Of a DNA stretch of 50,078 nucleotides, positions 8,748 through 16,972 are shown piece by piece. The first letter of the stretch is position 1. Every line of letters starts with the position of its first letter. Location of the stretch: the NCBI GenBank assembly GCA_964600615.1, contig CAZRJK010000011.1:1-50078 (forward strand), read 5' to 3'. Source of the DNA: RUG11198 sp964600615 (lineage in GTDB: Bacteria; Bacillota_I; Bacilli_A; RF39; UBA660). The notes beneath the pieces are model-generated. The model worked only from the letters and a program-made list of their open reading frames with translations, ran no database searches and was not told the origin of the DNA. Made by a program: the position numbers and the translations under genes.

Positions 8748-9764
8748 ATGAAAATATTAATAACTGGTGGAGCTGGATTTATTGGAAGTAATTTACTTCA
8801 CTATGAGGTAAAGAAATATCCTAATGATAATTTTGTATGTATTGATGCTTTAACTTATGCTGGTAATTATAATAATATTAAAGATTTAGAGAAATATGAT
8901 AATTTTAAATTTGTACATGGGGATATTACTGATAGGGATTTAGTTTATAAGTTATTTGAAGAAGAAAAATTTGATTATGTTATTAATTTAGCAGCAGAGA
9001 GTCATGTTGATAATAGTATTAAGAATCCTACGATATTCTTAACTACTAATATTATTGGTACTAGTGTATTATTAGATGCTTGTAATAAGTATGGTATTAA
9101 GAGATATCATCAGGTATCTACTGATGAGGTGTATGGTGATTTGCCTTTAGATAGACCTGATTTATTGTTTACTGAGGAGACTCCTATCCATACTTCTAGT
9201 CCTTATTCTTCATCTAAGGCTAGTGCAGATTTGTTAGTTATGGCTTATGCTAGAACTTATGGTTTGCCTGTAACTATATCTAGATGTTCTAACAATTATG
9301 GCCCTTATCAATTTCCTGAAAAATTAATTCCTGTAGTTATAAGTAAAGCTTTAAAAGATGAAAATATACCTGTTTATGGTAAGGGAGAAAATGTACGTGA
9401 TTGGATTCATGTAATTGATCATAATATAGGTGTTGATTTAATTGTAAGAAAAGGAAGAGATGGAGAGGTATATAATCTTGGAGGTCATTCTGAGAGAACT
9501 AATTTAGAAGTTGTTAAGACAATATTAAAACAATTGAATAAGCCTGAATCTTTAATTAATTTTGTTACTGATAGAAAAGGACATGATTTAAGATATGCTA
9601 TTGATTCATCTAAGGCTGAAAGGGAACTTGGATGGGATAGAACATATAATTTTGAAGATGGAATAAAGGAAACTGTTGATTGGTATTTAGCTAATACTAA
9701 ATGGATAGAGGATATTCTATCTGGGGAATATAAAGAAGCTTATAAGAGGAGTCTTAGAAAATAA
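8748..9764 (+). CDS. rmlB: dTDP-glucose 4,6-dehydratase
   Basis: RmlB converts dTDP-glucose to dTDP-4-keto-6-deoxyglucose using bound NAD. The 338-residue protein has ITGGAGFIGSNL at the N-terminus, NLAAESHVDNSI, STDEVYGD (catalytic Thr, Asp and Glu), YSSSKASAD (catalytic Tyr and Lys), RCSNNYGPYQFPEKLIP and VRDWIHVIDH, all diagnostic. It starts 3 nt after rmlD with an AGAGG site and overlaps rmlC by one base. No residue expected for activity is missing. Confidence 0.97.
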   Translation: MKILITGGAGFIGSNLLHYEVKKYPNDNFVCIDALTYAGNYNNIKDLEKYDNFKFVHGDITDRDLVYKLFEEEKFDYVINLAAESHVDNSIKNPTIFLTTNIIGTSVLLDACNKYGIKRYHQVSTDEVYGDLPLDRPDLLFTEETPIHTSSPYSSSKASADLLVMAYARTYGLPVTISRCSNNYGPYQFPEKLIPVVISKALKDENIPVYGKGENVRDWIHVIDHNIGVDLIVRKGRDGEVYNLGGHSERTNLEVVKTILKQLNKPESLINFVTDRKGHDLRYAIDSSKAERELGWDRTYNFEDGIKETVDWYLANTKWIEDILSGEYKEAYKRSLRK

Positions 9765-10357
9765 TGATTAAGAAGATAGAAACAGGTCTTAGAGATTGCT
9801 ATATTGTAGAACCAAGTGTATTTGGTGATGATAGAGGTTATTTTAGTCCTTTCTTTATTCAAAAAGATTTGGATGATAATGGACTTAAATTTGATGGTGT
9901 TGTTCAATGTAATAGAAGTAAGAGTTCAAAAGGAGTTGTCAGAGGGTTACATTTCCAAAAGGATCCTAAATGTCAAACTAAATTGGTAGAAGTTATACAA
10001 GGGGCTGCTATTGATGTTGTTGTTGATATAAGAGATGGTTCGCCTACATATGGTAAACATGTTGCTGTTTTGTTAAAACCATATAATTCAAATGATAAAG
10101 AAAGTGGTAGACAATTATATGTACCTAGGGGATTTGCCCATGGATTTATTAGTTTAGAGGATAATACAATATTTCAATATTTAATTGATAATGATTATGC
10201 TCCTGATAAAGAAGGGGGAATTCTTTGGAATGATCCTGAACTTGGTATTGAATGGGATGATATGTTTAAAAAATATAATATTGATAATCCTTTAACTAGT
10301 GAAAAAGATGGTAAACATTTAACTTTAAGTAAAAGTCCTAAGTATTTTAAATATTAA
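9764..10357 (+). CDS. rmlC: dTDP-4-dehydrorhamnose 3,5-epimerase
   Basis: RmlC is the cupin that epimerises dTDP-4-keto-6-deoxyglucose at C3 and C5. The 197-residue protein has DDRGYFSPFF, RGLHFQKDP with the catalytic His, KLVEVIQGAAIDVVVDIR, YVPRGFAHGF with the active-site loop, and the C-terminal NDPELGIEW. It ends the rml group, and a hairpin 2 nt after its stop probably closes the tagO-rml transcript at least in part. The start overlaps the rmlB stop by one base, with a GAGGAG site somewhat far upstream. Confidence 0.96.
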   Translation: MIKKIETGLRDCYIVEPSVFGDDRGYFSPFFIQKDLDDNGLKFDGVVQCNRSKSSKGVVRGLHFQKDPKCQTKLVEVIQGAAIDVVVDIRDGSPTYGKHVAVLLKPYNSNDKESGRQLYVPRGFAHGFISLEDNTIFQYLIDNDYAPDKEGGILWNDPELGIEWDDMFKKYNIDNPLTSEKDGKHLTLSKSPKYFKY

Positions 10358-10358
10358 A

Positions 10359-10383
10359 AACATCAGTTTAATATACTGATGTT
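10359..10383 (+). terminator. Hairpin after rmlC, probable weak terminator
   Basis: A 9-bp perfect stem (10359-10367 with 10375-10383) closes a 7-nt loop directly after the rmlC stop. The following bases are T-rich but lack a clean T run, so read-through is likely. Confidence 0.55.
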
Positions 10384-10466
10384 CTTAATTTGTAATCATA
10401 ATTTTTGTTTATTTTTTAAAAAGTGATAACTATTCAATTAACTTTTACCATATTAATACTTTGCTG

Positions 10467-10484
10467 TGTTATACTTGTTATAAC
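10467..10484 (+). promoter_or_regulatory. Extended -10 promoter overlapped by a palindrome
   Basis: TGTTATACT at 10467-10475 fits an extended -10 (TGN followed by TATACT). It lies within an inverted repeat GTTATA-cttgt-TATAAC (10468-10484). No good -35 is seen 17 bp upstream. The gap 10384-10520 holds nothing else clear apart from the AGGAGG site at 10508-10513. Confidence 0.4.
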
Positions 10485-10520
10485 TGTAGTATACCTTACA
10501 TTGTTTTAGGAGGTTTTAAT

Positions 10521-12629
10521 ATGGCTAAAATAAATTATGATTTTTATGATAATTTAGATATTTATGATGATGGAGATGTTGAAAAAAAGTTACTAAATCA
10601 TTATAAAAACGGTAAAAGTATTAATTTAGATGTTGATGGGGTATTTTATTTAACTACTGATGTTAGAAGTAATATATTGAATTGGTATCCTTTTAAGAAA
10701 ACTGATGATGTTTTAGAAATTGGTTGTGGTTGTGGAACTTTGACAGGAATGCTTTGTGATAGATGTCATTCTGTTTATAGTGTTGAAGGGTCTAAACGAA
10801 GAGCTGAAATTACTTATTATAGGCATCTTGATAAAGATAATTTAAATGTTTTTGTTGGTAATTTTGAAAAAATTAAATTTAATAAGAAATTTGATTATAT
10901 TATTTTAATTGGTGTTTTTGAATATTCTAAGAGATTTTTTAAGCAAGATTTTCCGTTTGATTATTTTTTAGAAAAAATAAAAAAGATGTTGAAATATGAT
11001 GGTAAAGTATTATTAGCAATTGAAAACAGATATGGACTTAAGTATTGGGTTGGATGCAATGAGGATCATTTGGGTAGGCAATATGTTGGGTTGGAAGGTT
11101 ATGATAATACTGATATTCAAACTTTTGGTAAAGAGGAATTTATTGATTTGTTATTATCTCATAAATTTGTTAAGTATAAGTTTTTTTATCCTTTTCCTGA
11201 TTATAAGTTGCCATCTATTATTTATAGTGATAAAAGATTACCAAAAAACGATGAAATTAATAATATACCTTTTTATTTTTATGGTGGAAATGAAAATTTT
11301 GATGTTCATAGGACTTTAGGAGGGTTACTTGATAATAAGGTTTTTGATTTTTTTTCAAATTCATTTTTGGTTGAGTTTGGATTGAATGATGCTAATTTAA
11401 GTGATATTATTTATGCTAAAAATTTATCATATAGAAATCGTGAGTATAAGACTATAACAGTAGAAAATGAGGAACATAAGTTTTATAAAATTGCAGATGA
11501 TAATTTTGGAGTGAAGCATTTAGAATCTTTTGCAGCAATTCATAATAAATTGATGAAGAAGGGGATTAAAGCAAGTGGTGTAGAATTAAAGGGAGAAGTT
11601 GCATTTATTGAATATATTTATGGAGACACTATTGGTGAATATATTAAGTCTTTTATTAAACAGAAAAGAGCAGATTTAATAGAAAATGAAATTGATAAAG
11701 TGGTTTCTTTTTATAAATCTATTTCTACATATAAAAAGATTTCTGGTTCTTCCTATAGTGACTTTGTAGATATTTATAAGAATAAGGATTATTTTTTGAA
11801 AGTACCTATTGTCGATGGTAATGTTTCTAATATTATTGTTGATGAAAAAGGAAATTATGTGTTTATTGATCAAGAGTGGGAAACTAGTTCTAATTTGCCT
11901 GCTGAATATTTAATATATTTTTCTTTGTTATATATTTTTTCTATTGATAATGATATTTTAAATTATTTTTCTTTTAATTATTTTTGTAAAAAGTATAATA
12001 TTACCGAAGAAAAGATTGCTGCTTTTAAAAATTTTGAGAATGATTATTATTGTGTTGAGAATAAAGTTATTGATGCTGATAAGAAAAAACATTTAGATTC
12101 TTGTATGTATTCTTCTTCTGGTGTTTTTAATGTTCTTTATTATGATGTTGGTGATGATTTTAATGAGAATCATAAGATAATAGGTACTTATAAATGTAAT
12201 AGTGATAATACTTTTTCTGTTACTTTTGATTTACCTAATAATGTTAAAAGAGTCAGATTTGATCCGCAAATTGGCGGTAATAAATTTGTTTTTTTTGATA
12301 ATATAGTTGTTAATAAACGAAAAATAATGTATGATGAATTTAATGTTATTAAATTTAATGGTCGTAATACTTTGTTGGCTAAGTATCCATTTATTGTTTT
12401 TCCTTTTAAAAGAAAAAAATTGACTATTAATATTAGTTTTTCTAATTTTACTAAGGATGATATAATGAATTATTTAAATGATTCTTTTGAAAAAACTGCT
12501 ATTTATTTGAAGGAAAATGATGAATTAAAAAGCGAATTAAATAATTTAAAAAATAAGGAAGCTAATAAGTTTTTTAATCGATTGAAGAGAAAGATTTTTA
12601 GAAAGTTTAAGGTGTTTTATGAAAGATAA
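10521..12629 (+). CDS. WbdD-like bifunctional methyltransferase-kinase with C-terminal coiled coil
   Basis: This 702-residue protein carries a class I SAM methyltransferase domain (about residues 40-200, motif I EIGCGCGTLTG from residue 66) followed by a degenerate protein-kinase-like fold. Kinase elements are the beta-3 Lys (FYKIA, Lys323), an alpha-C Glu in KHLESFAAIHNK, the catalytic loop VDGNVSNI (Asp432, Asn437) and the metal-binding IDQEWE (Asp450). A beta-rich part follows, then a basic coiled coil from about residue 646. Enterobacterial WbdD has the same order and ends O-antigen chains by adding a methyl phosphate. I chose ATG 10521 for its AGGAGG site; the in-frame upstream TTG lies in the promoter. 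The domain reading is solid and the capping role is inferred from architecture and from the ABC exporter downstream. Confidence 0.72.
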   Translation: MAKINYDFYDNLDIYDDGDVEKKLLNHYKNGKSINLDVDGVFYLTTDVRSNILNWYPFKKTDDVLEIGCGCGTLTGMLCDRCHSVYSVEGSKRRAEITYYRHLDKDNLNVFVGNFEKIKFNKKFDYIILIGVFEYSKRFFKQDFPFDYFLEKIKKMLKYDGKVLLAIENRYGLKYWVGCNEDHLGRQYVGLEGYDNTDIQTFGKEEFIDLLLSHKFVKYKFFYPFPDYKLPSIIYSDKRLPKNDEINNIPFYFYGGNENFDVHRTLGGLLDNKVFDFFSNSFLVEFGLNDANLSDIIYAKNLSYRNREYKTITVENEEHKFYKIADDNFGVKHLESFAAIHNKLMKKGIKASGVELKGEVAFIEYIYGDTIGEYIKSFIKQKRADLIENEIDKVVSFYKSISTYKKISGSSYSDFVDIYKNKDYFLKVPIVDGNVSNIIVDEKGNYVFIDQEWETSSNLPAEYLIYFSLLYIFSIDNDILNYFSFNYFCKKYNITEEKIAAFKNFENDYYCVENKVIDADKKKHLDSCMYSSSGVFNVLYYDVGDDFNENHKIIGTYKCNSDNTFSVTFDLPNNVKRVRFDPQIGGNKFVFFDNIVVNKRKIMYDEFNVIKFNGRNTLLAKYPFIVFPFKRKKLTINISFSNFTKDDIMNYLNDSFEKTAIYLKENDELKSELNNLKNKEANKFFNRLKRKIFRKFKVFYER

Positions 12630-13908
12630 TGTTGGATGGTTGGGAAAATATTTTGTTTGTGATGGATTAGAAAATAATAGTTTTATTATGGATTTTAAAA
12701 GTAATATTTCTAATTTTATTAATGAAAAAGAAATATATTACGAAAGATTATATAGCAATAGTGATAGTTTATTATTTTATCCTAAGAAGAATATTACTAA
12801 AAATGGTAAAAGTATATTGTTAGTATCACATGAGCTAAGTCGTACTGGAGCTCCTGTTGTTACTTTGGATACGGCAAAAGTGTTAACTAATAATGGTTAT
12901 TTTGTCACAGTTATTTCTTTATCTGAAGGGCCATTATTAGAGGAATTTTTAGATATTGGTGTTCCTGTTGTTATTATGCCAGATTTGAAAAGGATACAAT
13001 ACTTTAAAAATGAGTCTTTTCAATTTTTCCCTAAAATGGATTTAGATGTTTTTGTTAATAATTTTGATATAACGATTATGGTAACAGCTACTTTGTTTAA
13101 TTTTGTTAGAAGATATTTTAATTTAGAAAAGAAGATAATATGGTGGATTCATGAAGGATCTGTATCTTATGAGTTTTTGAATGTTTTTATGCCTAAATTT
13201 ATTACACCTAATATAAAGGTTGTTTGTGGTGGAGAGTATGCAGTAAAGCAGTTAAAGCAACACGGTTATCATTATTATCCTACTGTTTTGAATTATGGAG
13301 TGTTTGATGACAGTAAGTTATATAAGAGGAAACCTAGGAAGGATAATAAAATTAGATTTTTATTGGCTGGTTCTGTTGGTATAAGGAAGGGGCAATTAGA
13401 TTTGCTTGATGCTATAAAAGAATTACCAAGTAAGTATAAGGATTTAGTTGAGTTTATTTTTGTTGGGGAACCTTATGAAGGGGATATAATAGGAATTGGA
13501 ATAATGAATGATATTAAGAATTTTTCTTTAAAAAATAATTGTGTTAAAATTTATAAAAATATTGTTAGGGAAAAATTATACGAATTGTATGAAACTATTG
13601 ATGTATTGGTTTTAGCTTCTTTGGATGATCCTATGCCTGTTGTTGCTACAGAGAATTTTATGCTTTCTAATGCTTGTTTATGTTCAAGTAATACTGGGAC
13701 TTCTTACTATATTGAAGATGGTGTTAATGGCTTTGTTTTTGAAGCAGGAAATTCTAAGAAATTATTGGAAAAGATTATATATATTGTAGATAATAGAGAT
13801 AAGTTAAATGATATAAGAAAAAGAGGTAGAAAGATTTTTGATGATTATTTTGATATGAAGGTATTCGAAAGAAACATTATAAAATTAATAGAGGAGAAAT
13901 TGTTATGA
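12619..13908 (+). CDS. Family 4 glycosyltransferase
   Basis: This 429-residue cytoplasmic GT-B enzyme has a short N-terminal extension, then SILLVSHELSRTGAPVV (the usual GT4 start with the TGAP loop), IWWIHEGS, a second Rossmann half beginning near IRFLLAGSVGIRKGQ, and DDPMPVVATENFMLSNACL followed by GTSYYIEDGVNGF, the donor-binding region. It is likely a sugar transferase, perhaps a rhamnosyltransferase, that extends the wall glycan; the donor cannot be read from sequence. It starts 11 nt inside the end of the methyltransferase-kinase gene (AAGGTG site) and overlaps the next gene by 4 nt. Confidence 0.87.
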   Translation: MKDNVGWLGKYFVCDGLENNSFIMDFKSNISNFINEKEIYYERLYSNSDSLLFYPKKNITKNGKSILLVSHELSRTGAPVVTLDTAKVLTNNGYFVTVISLSEGPLLEEFLDIGVPVVIMPDLKRIQYFKNESFQFFPKMDLDVFVNNFDITIMVTATLFNFVRRYFNLEKKIIWWIHEGSVSYEFLNVFMPKFITPNIKVVCGGEYAVKQLKQHGYHYYPTVLNYGVFDDSKLYKRKPRKDNKIRFLLAGSVGIRKGQLDLLDAIKELPSKYKDLVEFIFVGEPYEGDIIGIGIMNDIKNFSLKNNCVKIYKNIVREKLYELYETIDVLVLASLDDPMPVVATENFMLSNACLCSSNTGTSYYIEDGVNGFVFEAGNSKKLLEKIIYIVDNRDKLNDIRKRGRKIFDDYFDMKVFERNIIKLIEEKLL

Positions 13909-14843
13909 AAAAATATTTAGTTCTTGGTGGTAATGGATTTATTGGAAGATCTATTGTTAAAAAATTATCTTTGAAAAATGAAGTTATTATTGCTGATCGT
14001 AATTTTGAAAAAATTTATGATAATGATAATGTTAGTTTTAGAGAATTGGATTTTGTATCATGTAATGACTTTTCTCCATATTTAGAAGATGTTGATATTG
14101 TTATACATTTAATCTCTACGATTGGACCTAATGATAGGATAGATAATATTAAAAATGAAATAAAGGATAATGTTTTTCCAACAGTACAGTTACTTGATGA
14201 TATGGTTAAGTGTGATACAAAGAAAATAGTGTTTATTTCATCTGGTGGTACTGTATATGGTGAACATGTTAATAAACCAATTTATGAATATGAGAAGAAG
14301 AATCCTATTTGTCATTATGGAGTTACAAAGGATTTAATTGAAAAATATTTGCAGTTATATAATTTATATGAAGGTATTGATTATCGTATTATTCGTTTAG
14401 CTAATCCTTATAGTGAATTTACTAAATCTGGAAAAAGTCAGGGTATAGTGCCTATTTTTATTGATCAATTATTAAATAATGAAGAAATAAAAATATGGGG
14501 TGATGGGAATGCTATTAGAGATTATATATATATTGATGATGCGGTATCAGCAATTATAAAGATTATAAATTATGATGGAAAAGAGAAGATATTTAATGTT
14601 GGTACGGGAAAAGGTTATACTATTAATGAAGTTATCGATATTATTTGTAAGGAATTAAATATTTCTTTTCCAAATGTAGTGCATCTTGAAAAGCGTAAAT
14701 GTGATGTGGGGTATAATGTATTAAATATTGATAAGATTAGTAATGAATTAGGTTGGGAACCTAAAGTTAGTTTGGAATCTGGAATAAAAAGAACTATTAG
14801 AAAAAAAATAAAAGGTGATTATTATGGTAAAGAAAGAAAATGA
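13905..14843 (+). CDS. NAD-dependent epimerase/dehydratase (extended SDR)
   Basis: This 312-residue sugar-nucleotide enzyme of the GalE/RmlB-like extended SDR family shows LVLGGNGFIGRSI, SSGGTVYGE, the catalytic YGVTK, RLANPYS, and the C-terminal IRDYIYIDDAVSAI and VGTGKGYTINEV. It probably makes a UDP- or dTDP-linked sugar by 4-epimerisation or reduction, possibly UDP-Gal or UDP-GalNAc; the exact substrate is not evident. It is coupled by ATGA to the upstream GT4 and overlaps the next gene by 20 nt, so it belongs to the same operon. Confidence 0.87.
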   Translation: MKKYLVLGGNGFIGRSIVKKLSLKNEVIIADRNFEKIYDNDNVSFRELDFVSCNDFSPYLEDVDIVIHLISTIGPNDRIDNIKNEIKDNVFPTVQLLDDMVKCDTKKIVFISSGGTVYGEHVNKPIYEYEKKNPICHYGVTKDLIEKYLQLYNLYEGIDYRIIRLANPYSEFTKSGKSQGIVPIFIDQLLNNEEIKIWGDGNAIRDYIYIDDAVSAIIKIINYDGKEKIFNVGTGKGYTINEVIDIICKELNISFPNVVHLEKRKCDVGYNVLNIDKISNELGWEPKVSLESGIKRTIRKKIKGDYYGKERK

Positions 14844-15732
14844 TAGTACTAAGTATATTGAAAGTTTAGAGAACGAAATATCAACTTTAAGGAAGAGGGA
14901 AAAATATAGTAAAGAAGAGAAAGAGTTAGATGTTTTGTTGAAAAAACAAGAAGAATTTTTAACTCTTATGTATAAAGAAAAAGATAATATGATGTTAGAA
15001 AATCAAAGATTAACTCAGGAGATTGCAACATTAAATAGGACTATTTCTTTAAATCATAGTTATATTGATTTTTTGATGCATAGTTTTTGGTGGAAATTTA
15101 CTTTTCCTTTGAGATTTATTTATAGGAGTATTAGAAATAAGAAAGTAGATTATCAGTTTCTGAAGAGTGATATTTCTGATTCTGATGTTATTGATACTAC
15201 TGTTTCAGTAATTATTTATACATATAATCCTGGTGAAGAATTTAAGATGCAATTGAAAAATTTGAAAAGGCAAAAGAATATTAAGAATTTGGAAATAATT
15301 ATAATTGATAAGGGTAGTGTTGATAGTACTAAAAAATATTCTAAAGAATATGGAGCTAATTTTATTGATATGAGGGATACTAATTTAAGTGATTCTGAAA
15401 TATATGAAAAAATTATGCCTTCTATTAATGGAGAGTATATTGTATTGGTTGATCAGAATAAAATAGTTGATAGTGATTATTGGGTTTATCAATCAATTAT
15501 TCCAATTATGGATAATATGGCTGTTTCTACTGTCTTTTTTAAAGAGGATGTTAGTGGTATTAGGGATACCTCTTGTTATAGGGAATTAAAAAGTAGAATG
15601 GTTAAAATTGCTAATGAACAGGTTTTATTCTTTCCTTCTAATAGGGATACTATTCAATTTATTAGTCCTATTATTTTAGATAAGTCAAGTATATTGGTTA
15701 AAAAGAAGGTAGCAAATATATTTTTAGTTTAG
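14824..15732 (+). CDS. Coiled-coil protein with a reduced GT2 domain
   Basis: This 302-residue protein has an N-terminal coiled coil (about residues 8-75) with alternating charged and Leu residues, a basic amphipathic stretch (WWKFTFPLRFIYRSIRNKK) and then a GT2-A fold starting at VSVIIYTYNPGEE. The place of the metal-binding DXD reads VDQN (residues 209-212), and the domain ends early at about 190 residues, without the usual acceptor half. It may be inactive, act as a scaffold, or work with the GT61 enzyme encoded 9 nt downstream. The start is ATG 14824, after AAAGGTGATT; a GTG at 14815 lies inside that site. Confidence 0.68.
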   Translation: MVKKENDSTKYIESLENEISTLRKREKYSKEEKELDVLLKKQEEFLTLMYKEKDNMMLENQRLTQEIATLNRTISLNHSYIDFLMHSFWWKFTFPLRFIYRSIRNKKVDYQFLKSDISDSDVIDTTVSVIIYTYNPGEEFKMQLKNLKRQKNIKNLEIIIIDKGSVDSTKKYSKEYGANFIDMRDTNLSDSEIYEKIMPSINGEYIVLVDQNKIVDSDYWVYQSIIPIMDNMAVSTVFFKEDVSGIRDTSCYRELKSRMVKIANEQVLFFPSNRDTIQFISPIILDKSSILVKKKVANIFLV

Positions 15733-15741
15733 GTGGGTTTT

Positions 15742-16890
15742 ATGGAATATGAAAGTCTTTATATGAATAAAAAGAGGATGGGAAAATTTAATAGTTATGC
15801 ACGTAATTCTTTCTTTAGGAGAGAGAAACTATCTGTTTTAGAAGTTGCTGATGGTATTGTTTTGCCTGCTAAAAGAGATGAAAGAGAAATACCTAATATT
15901 TGGGCTGTTGGTGGCGTTATAGATAGTGATGGGAATTTTGTTAAAGAATCTATTACAGGATCAAAGGATAGACCTTTGTTTGGCGGAAGTTATGAATTTA
16001 ATGAGGATTTTGTTACATATTATGATGAAGAAGTAGTTTTTATGGGCCCTTTTATTAAACATTGGGGACATTTTATTTGTGATCAAATAAGTAGACTTTG
16101 GTATGTTATAGATAATCCTAAAAAATATAAGATCGTTTATTGTGGTTGGGATTGGGATAATGGTTTAGGTTATATTGATGGAAACTATTTTGAATTATTT
16201 GAACTTTTAGGTATTGATCGTGAACAGTTGATAAATATTCAAAGGCCAACTAAGTTTAAAAAAGTTATTATTCCTGAGTTTTCTTTTATTCCCAATAATT
16301 ATTATTCTAAAGAATATGTTAGGTTAACTGATATTATTGTTAATAATGTTAAATTAGAGATTGATAATTGTCCTGAAAAAGTGTATTTTACAAGATTAAT
16401 GTTGGAGAGTGCAATTAATAAGGAACGTGGTGAACCAAAAATAATTGAATATTTAAAAGAAAAAGGGTATGTTGTTTTGTCCCCTGAAAAGCTTTCTTTA
16501 AGTGAGCAGATATATTATTTGAATAATTGTAAGAATATTTGTATGGTTTCAGGTTCTATTTCTCATAATTTAATGTTTGATAAGTCTAATAATCACGCAA
16601 TTATTTTAAATAAGTTTGATATGATTAATGATTATCAGGTGTTGGTTGATCATATTACGGTCGCTAATATTTCATATATCGATGTTTATAAAAAGATTTT
16701 TAGTGTATTATTTGGCATGGGACCTTTTCTAATTTATGTAAATCATTATTTAGAAAAATGGGGTGGAAAATATAAAGTTAAAAATGGTCGTTTAAGTATA
16801 AAGGATTATTTTTGGTATTTTAAAAGATATTTTATTACTTATAGAGATAAAAATAATAGGAGAATATTAAAAGAACAACCAAAATTATAG
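15742..16890 (+). CDS. Glycosyltransferase family 61 (DUF563) protein
   Basis: This 382-residue protein matches the GT61/DUF563 family. It has GPFIKHWGHFICDQISRLWY (the family's HW.HF..D..-rl core), KVYFTRLMLES, SLSEQIYYLNNCKNI and the VSGSISHNLMF segment, equivalent to hGa.l.N..F. GT61 enzymes add xylose, arabinose or other sugars to glycans; bacterial examples sit in capsule and O-antigen loci. ATG 15742 follows AGGTGGG; a GTG at 15733 is inside that site. It is the last gene before a strong terminator that overlaps its stop, so it ends the second transcription block of the locus. Confidence 0.83.
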   Translation: MEYESLYMNKKRMGKFNSYARNSFFRREKLSVLEVADGIVLPAKRDEREIPNIWAVGGVIDSDGNFVKESITGSKDRPLFGGSYEFNEDFVTYYDEEVVFMGPFIKHWGHFICDQISRLWYVIDNPKKYKIVYCGWDWDNGLGYIDGNYFELFELLGIDREQLINIQRPTKFKKVIIPEFSFIPNNYYSKEYVRLTDIIVNNVKLEIDNCPEKVYFTRLMLESAINKERGEPKIIEYLKEKGYVVLSPEKLSLSEQIYYLNNCKNICMVSGSISHNLMFDKSNNHAIILNKFDMINDYQVLVDHITVANISYIDVYKKIFSVLFGMGPFLIYVNHYLEKWGGKYKVKNGRLSIKDYFWYFKRYFITYRDKNNRRILKEQPKL

Positions 16891-16908
16891 TTTTGTTGTT
16901 CTTTTTTT
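16870..16908 (+). terminator. Strong intrinsic terminator after the GT61 gene
   Basis: A stem of about 14 bp with a single bulged C (arms 16870-16884 and 16891-16904) and a 6-nt loop is followed by a T run to 16908. The hairpin includes the GT61 stop codon. Confidence 0.85.
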
Positions 16909-16909
16909 A

Positions 16910-16918
16910 TGATATAAT
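16910..16918 (+). promoter_or_regulatory. Extended -10 promoter of the GH25 gene
   Basis: TGATATAAT at 16910-16918 is a full extended -10 just after the terminator T run. A second TATAAT lies at 16930-16935. The only -35 candidate for the first (16891-16896) is weak and lies in the terminator arm. The leader would be about 45 nt, with AAAGGAG at 16957-16963. Confidence 0.55.
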
Positions 16919-16972
16919 TATATTGTGAGTATAATTAGCGAATAATTAATAATAAGAAAGGAGATAAAATAA

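Noticed and set aside
10461..10520. N-terminal extension of the methyltransferase-kinase from TTG 10461
   Set aside because: ATG 10521 has AGGAGG at the right distance; the extension covers the promoter region.
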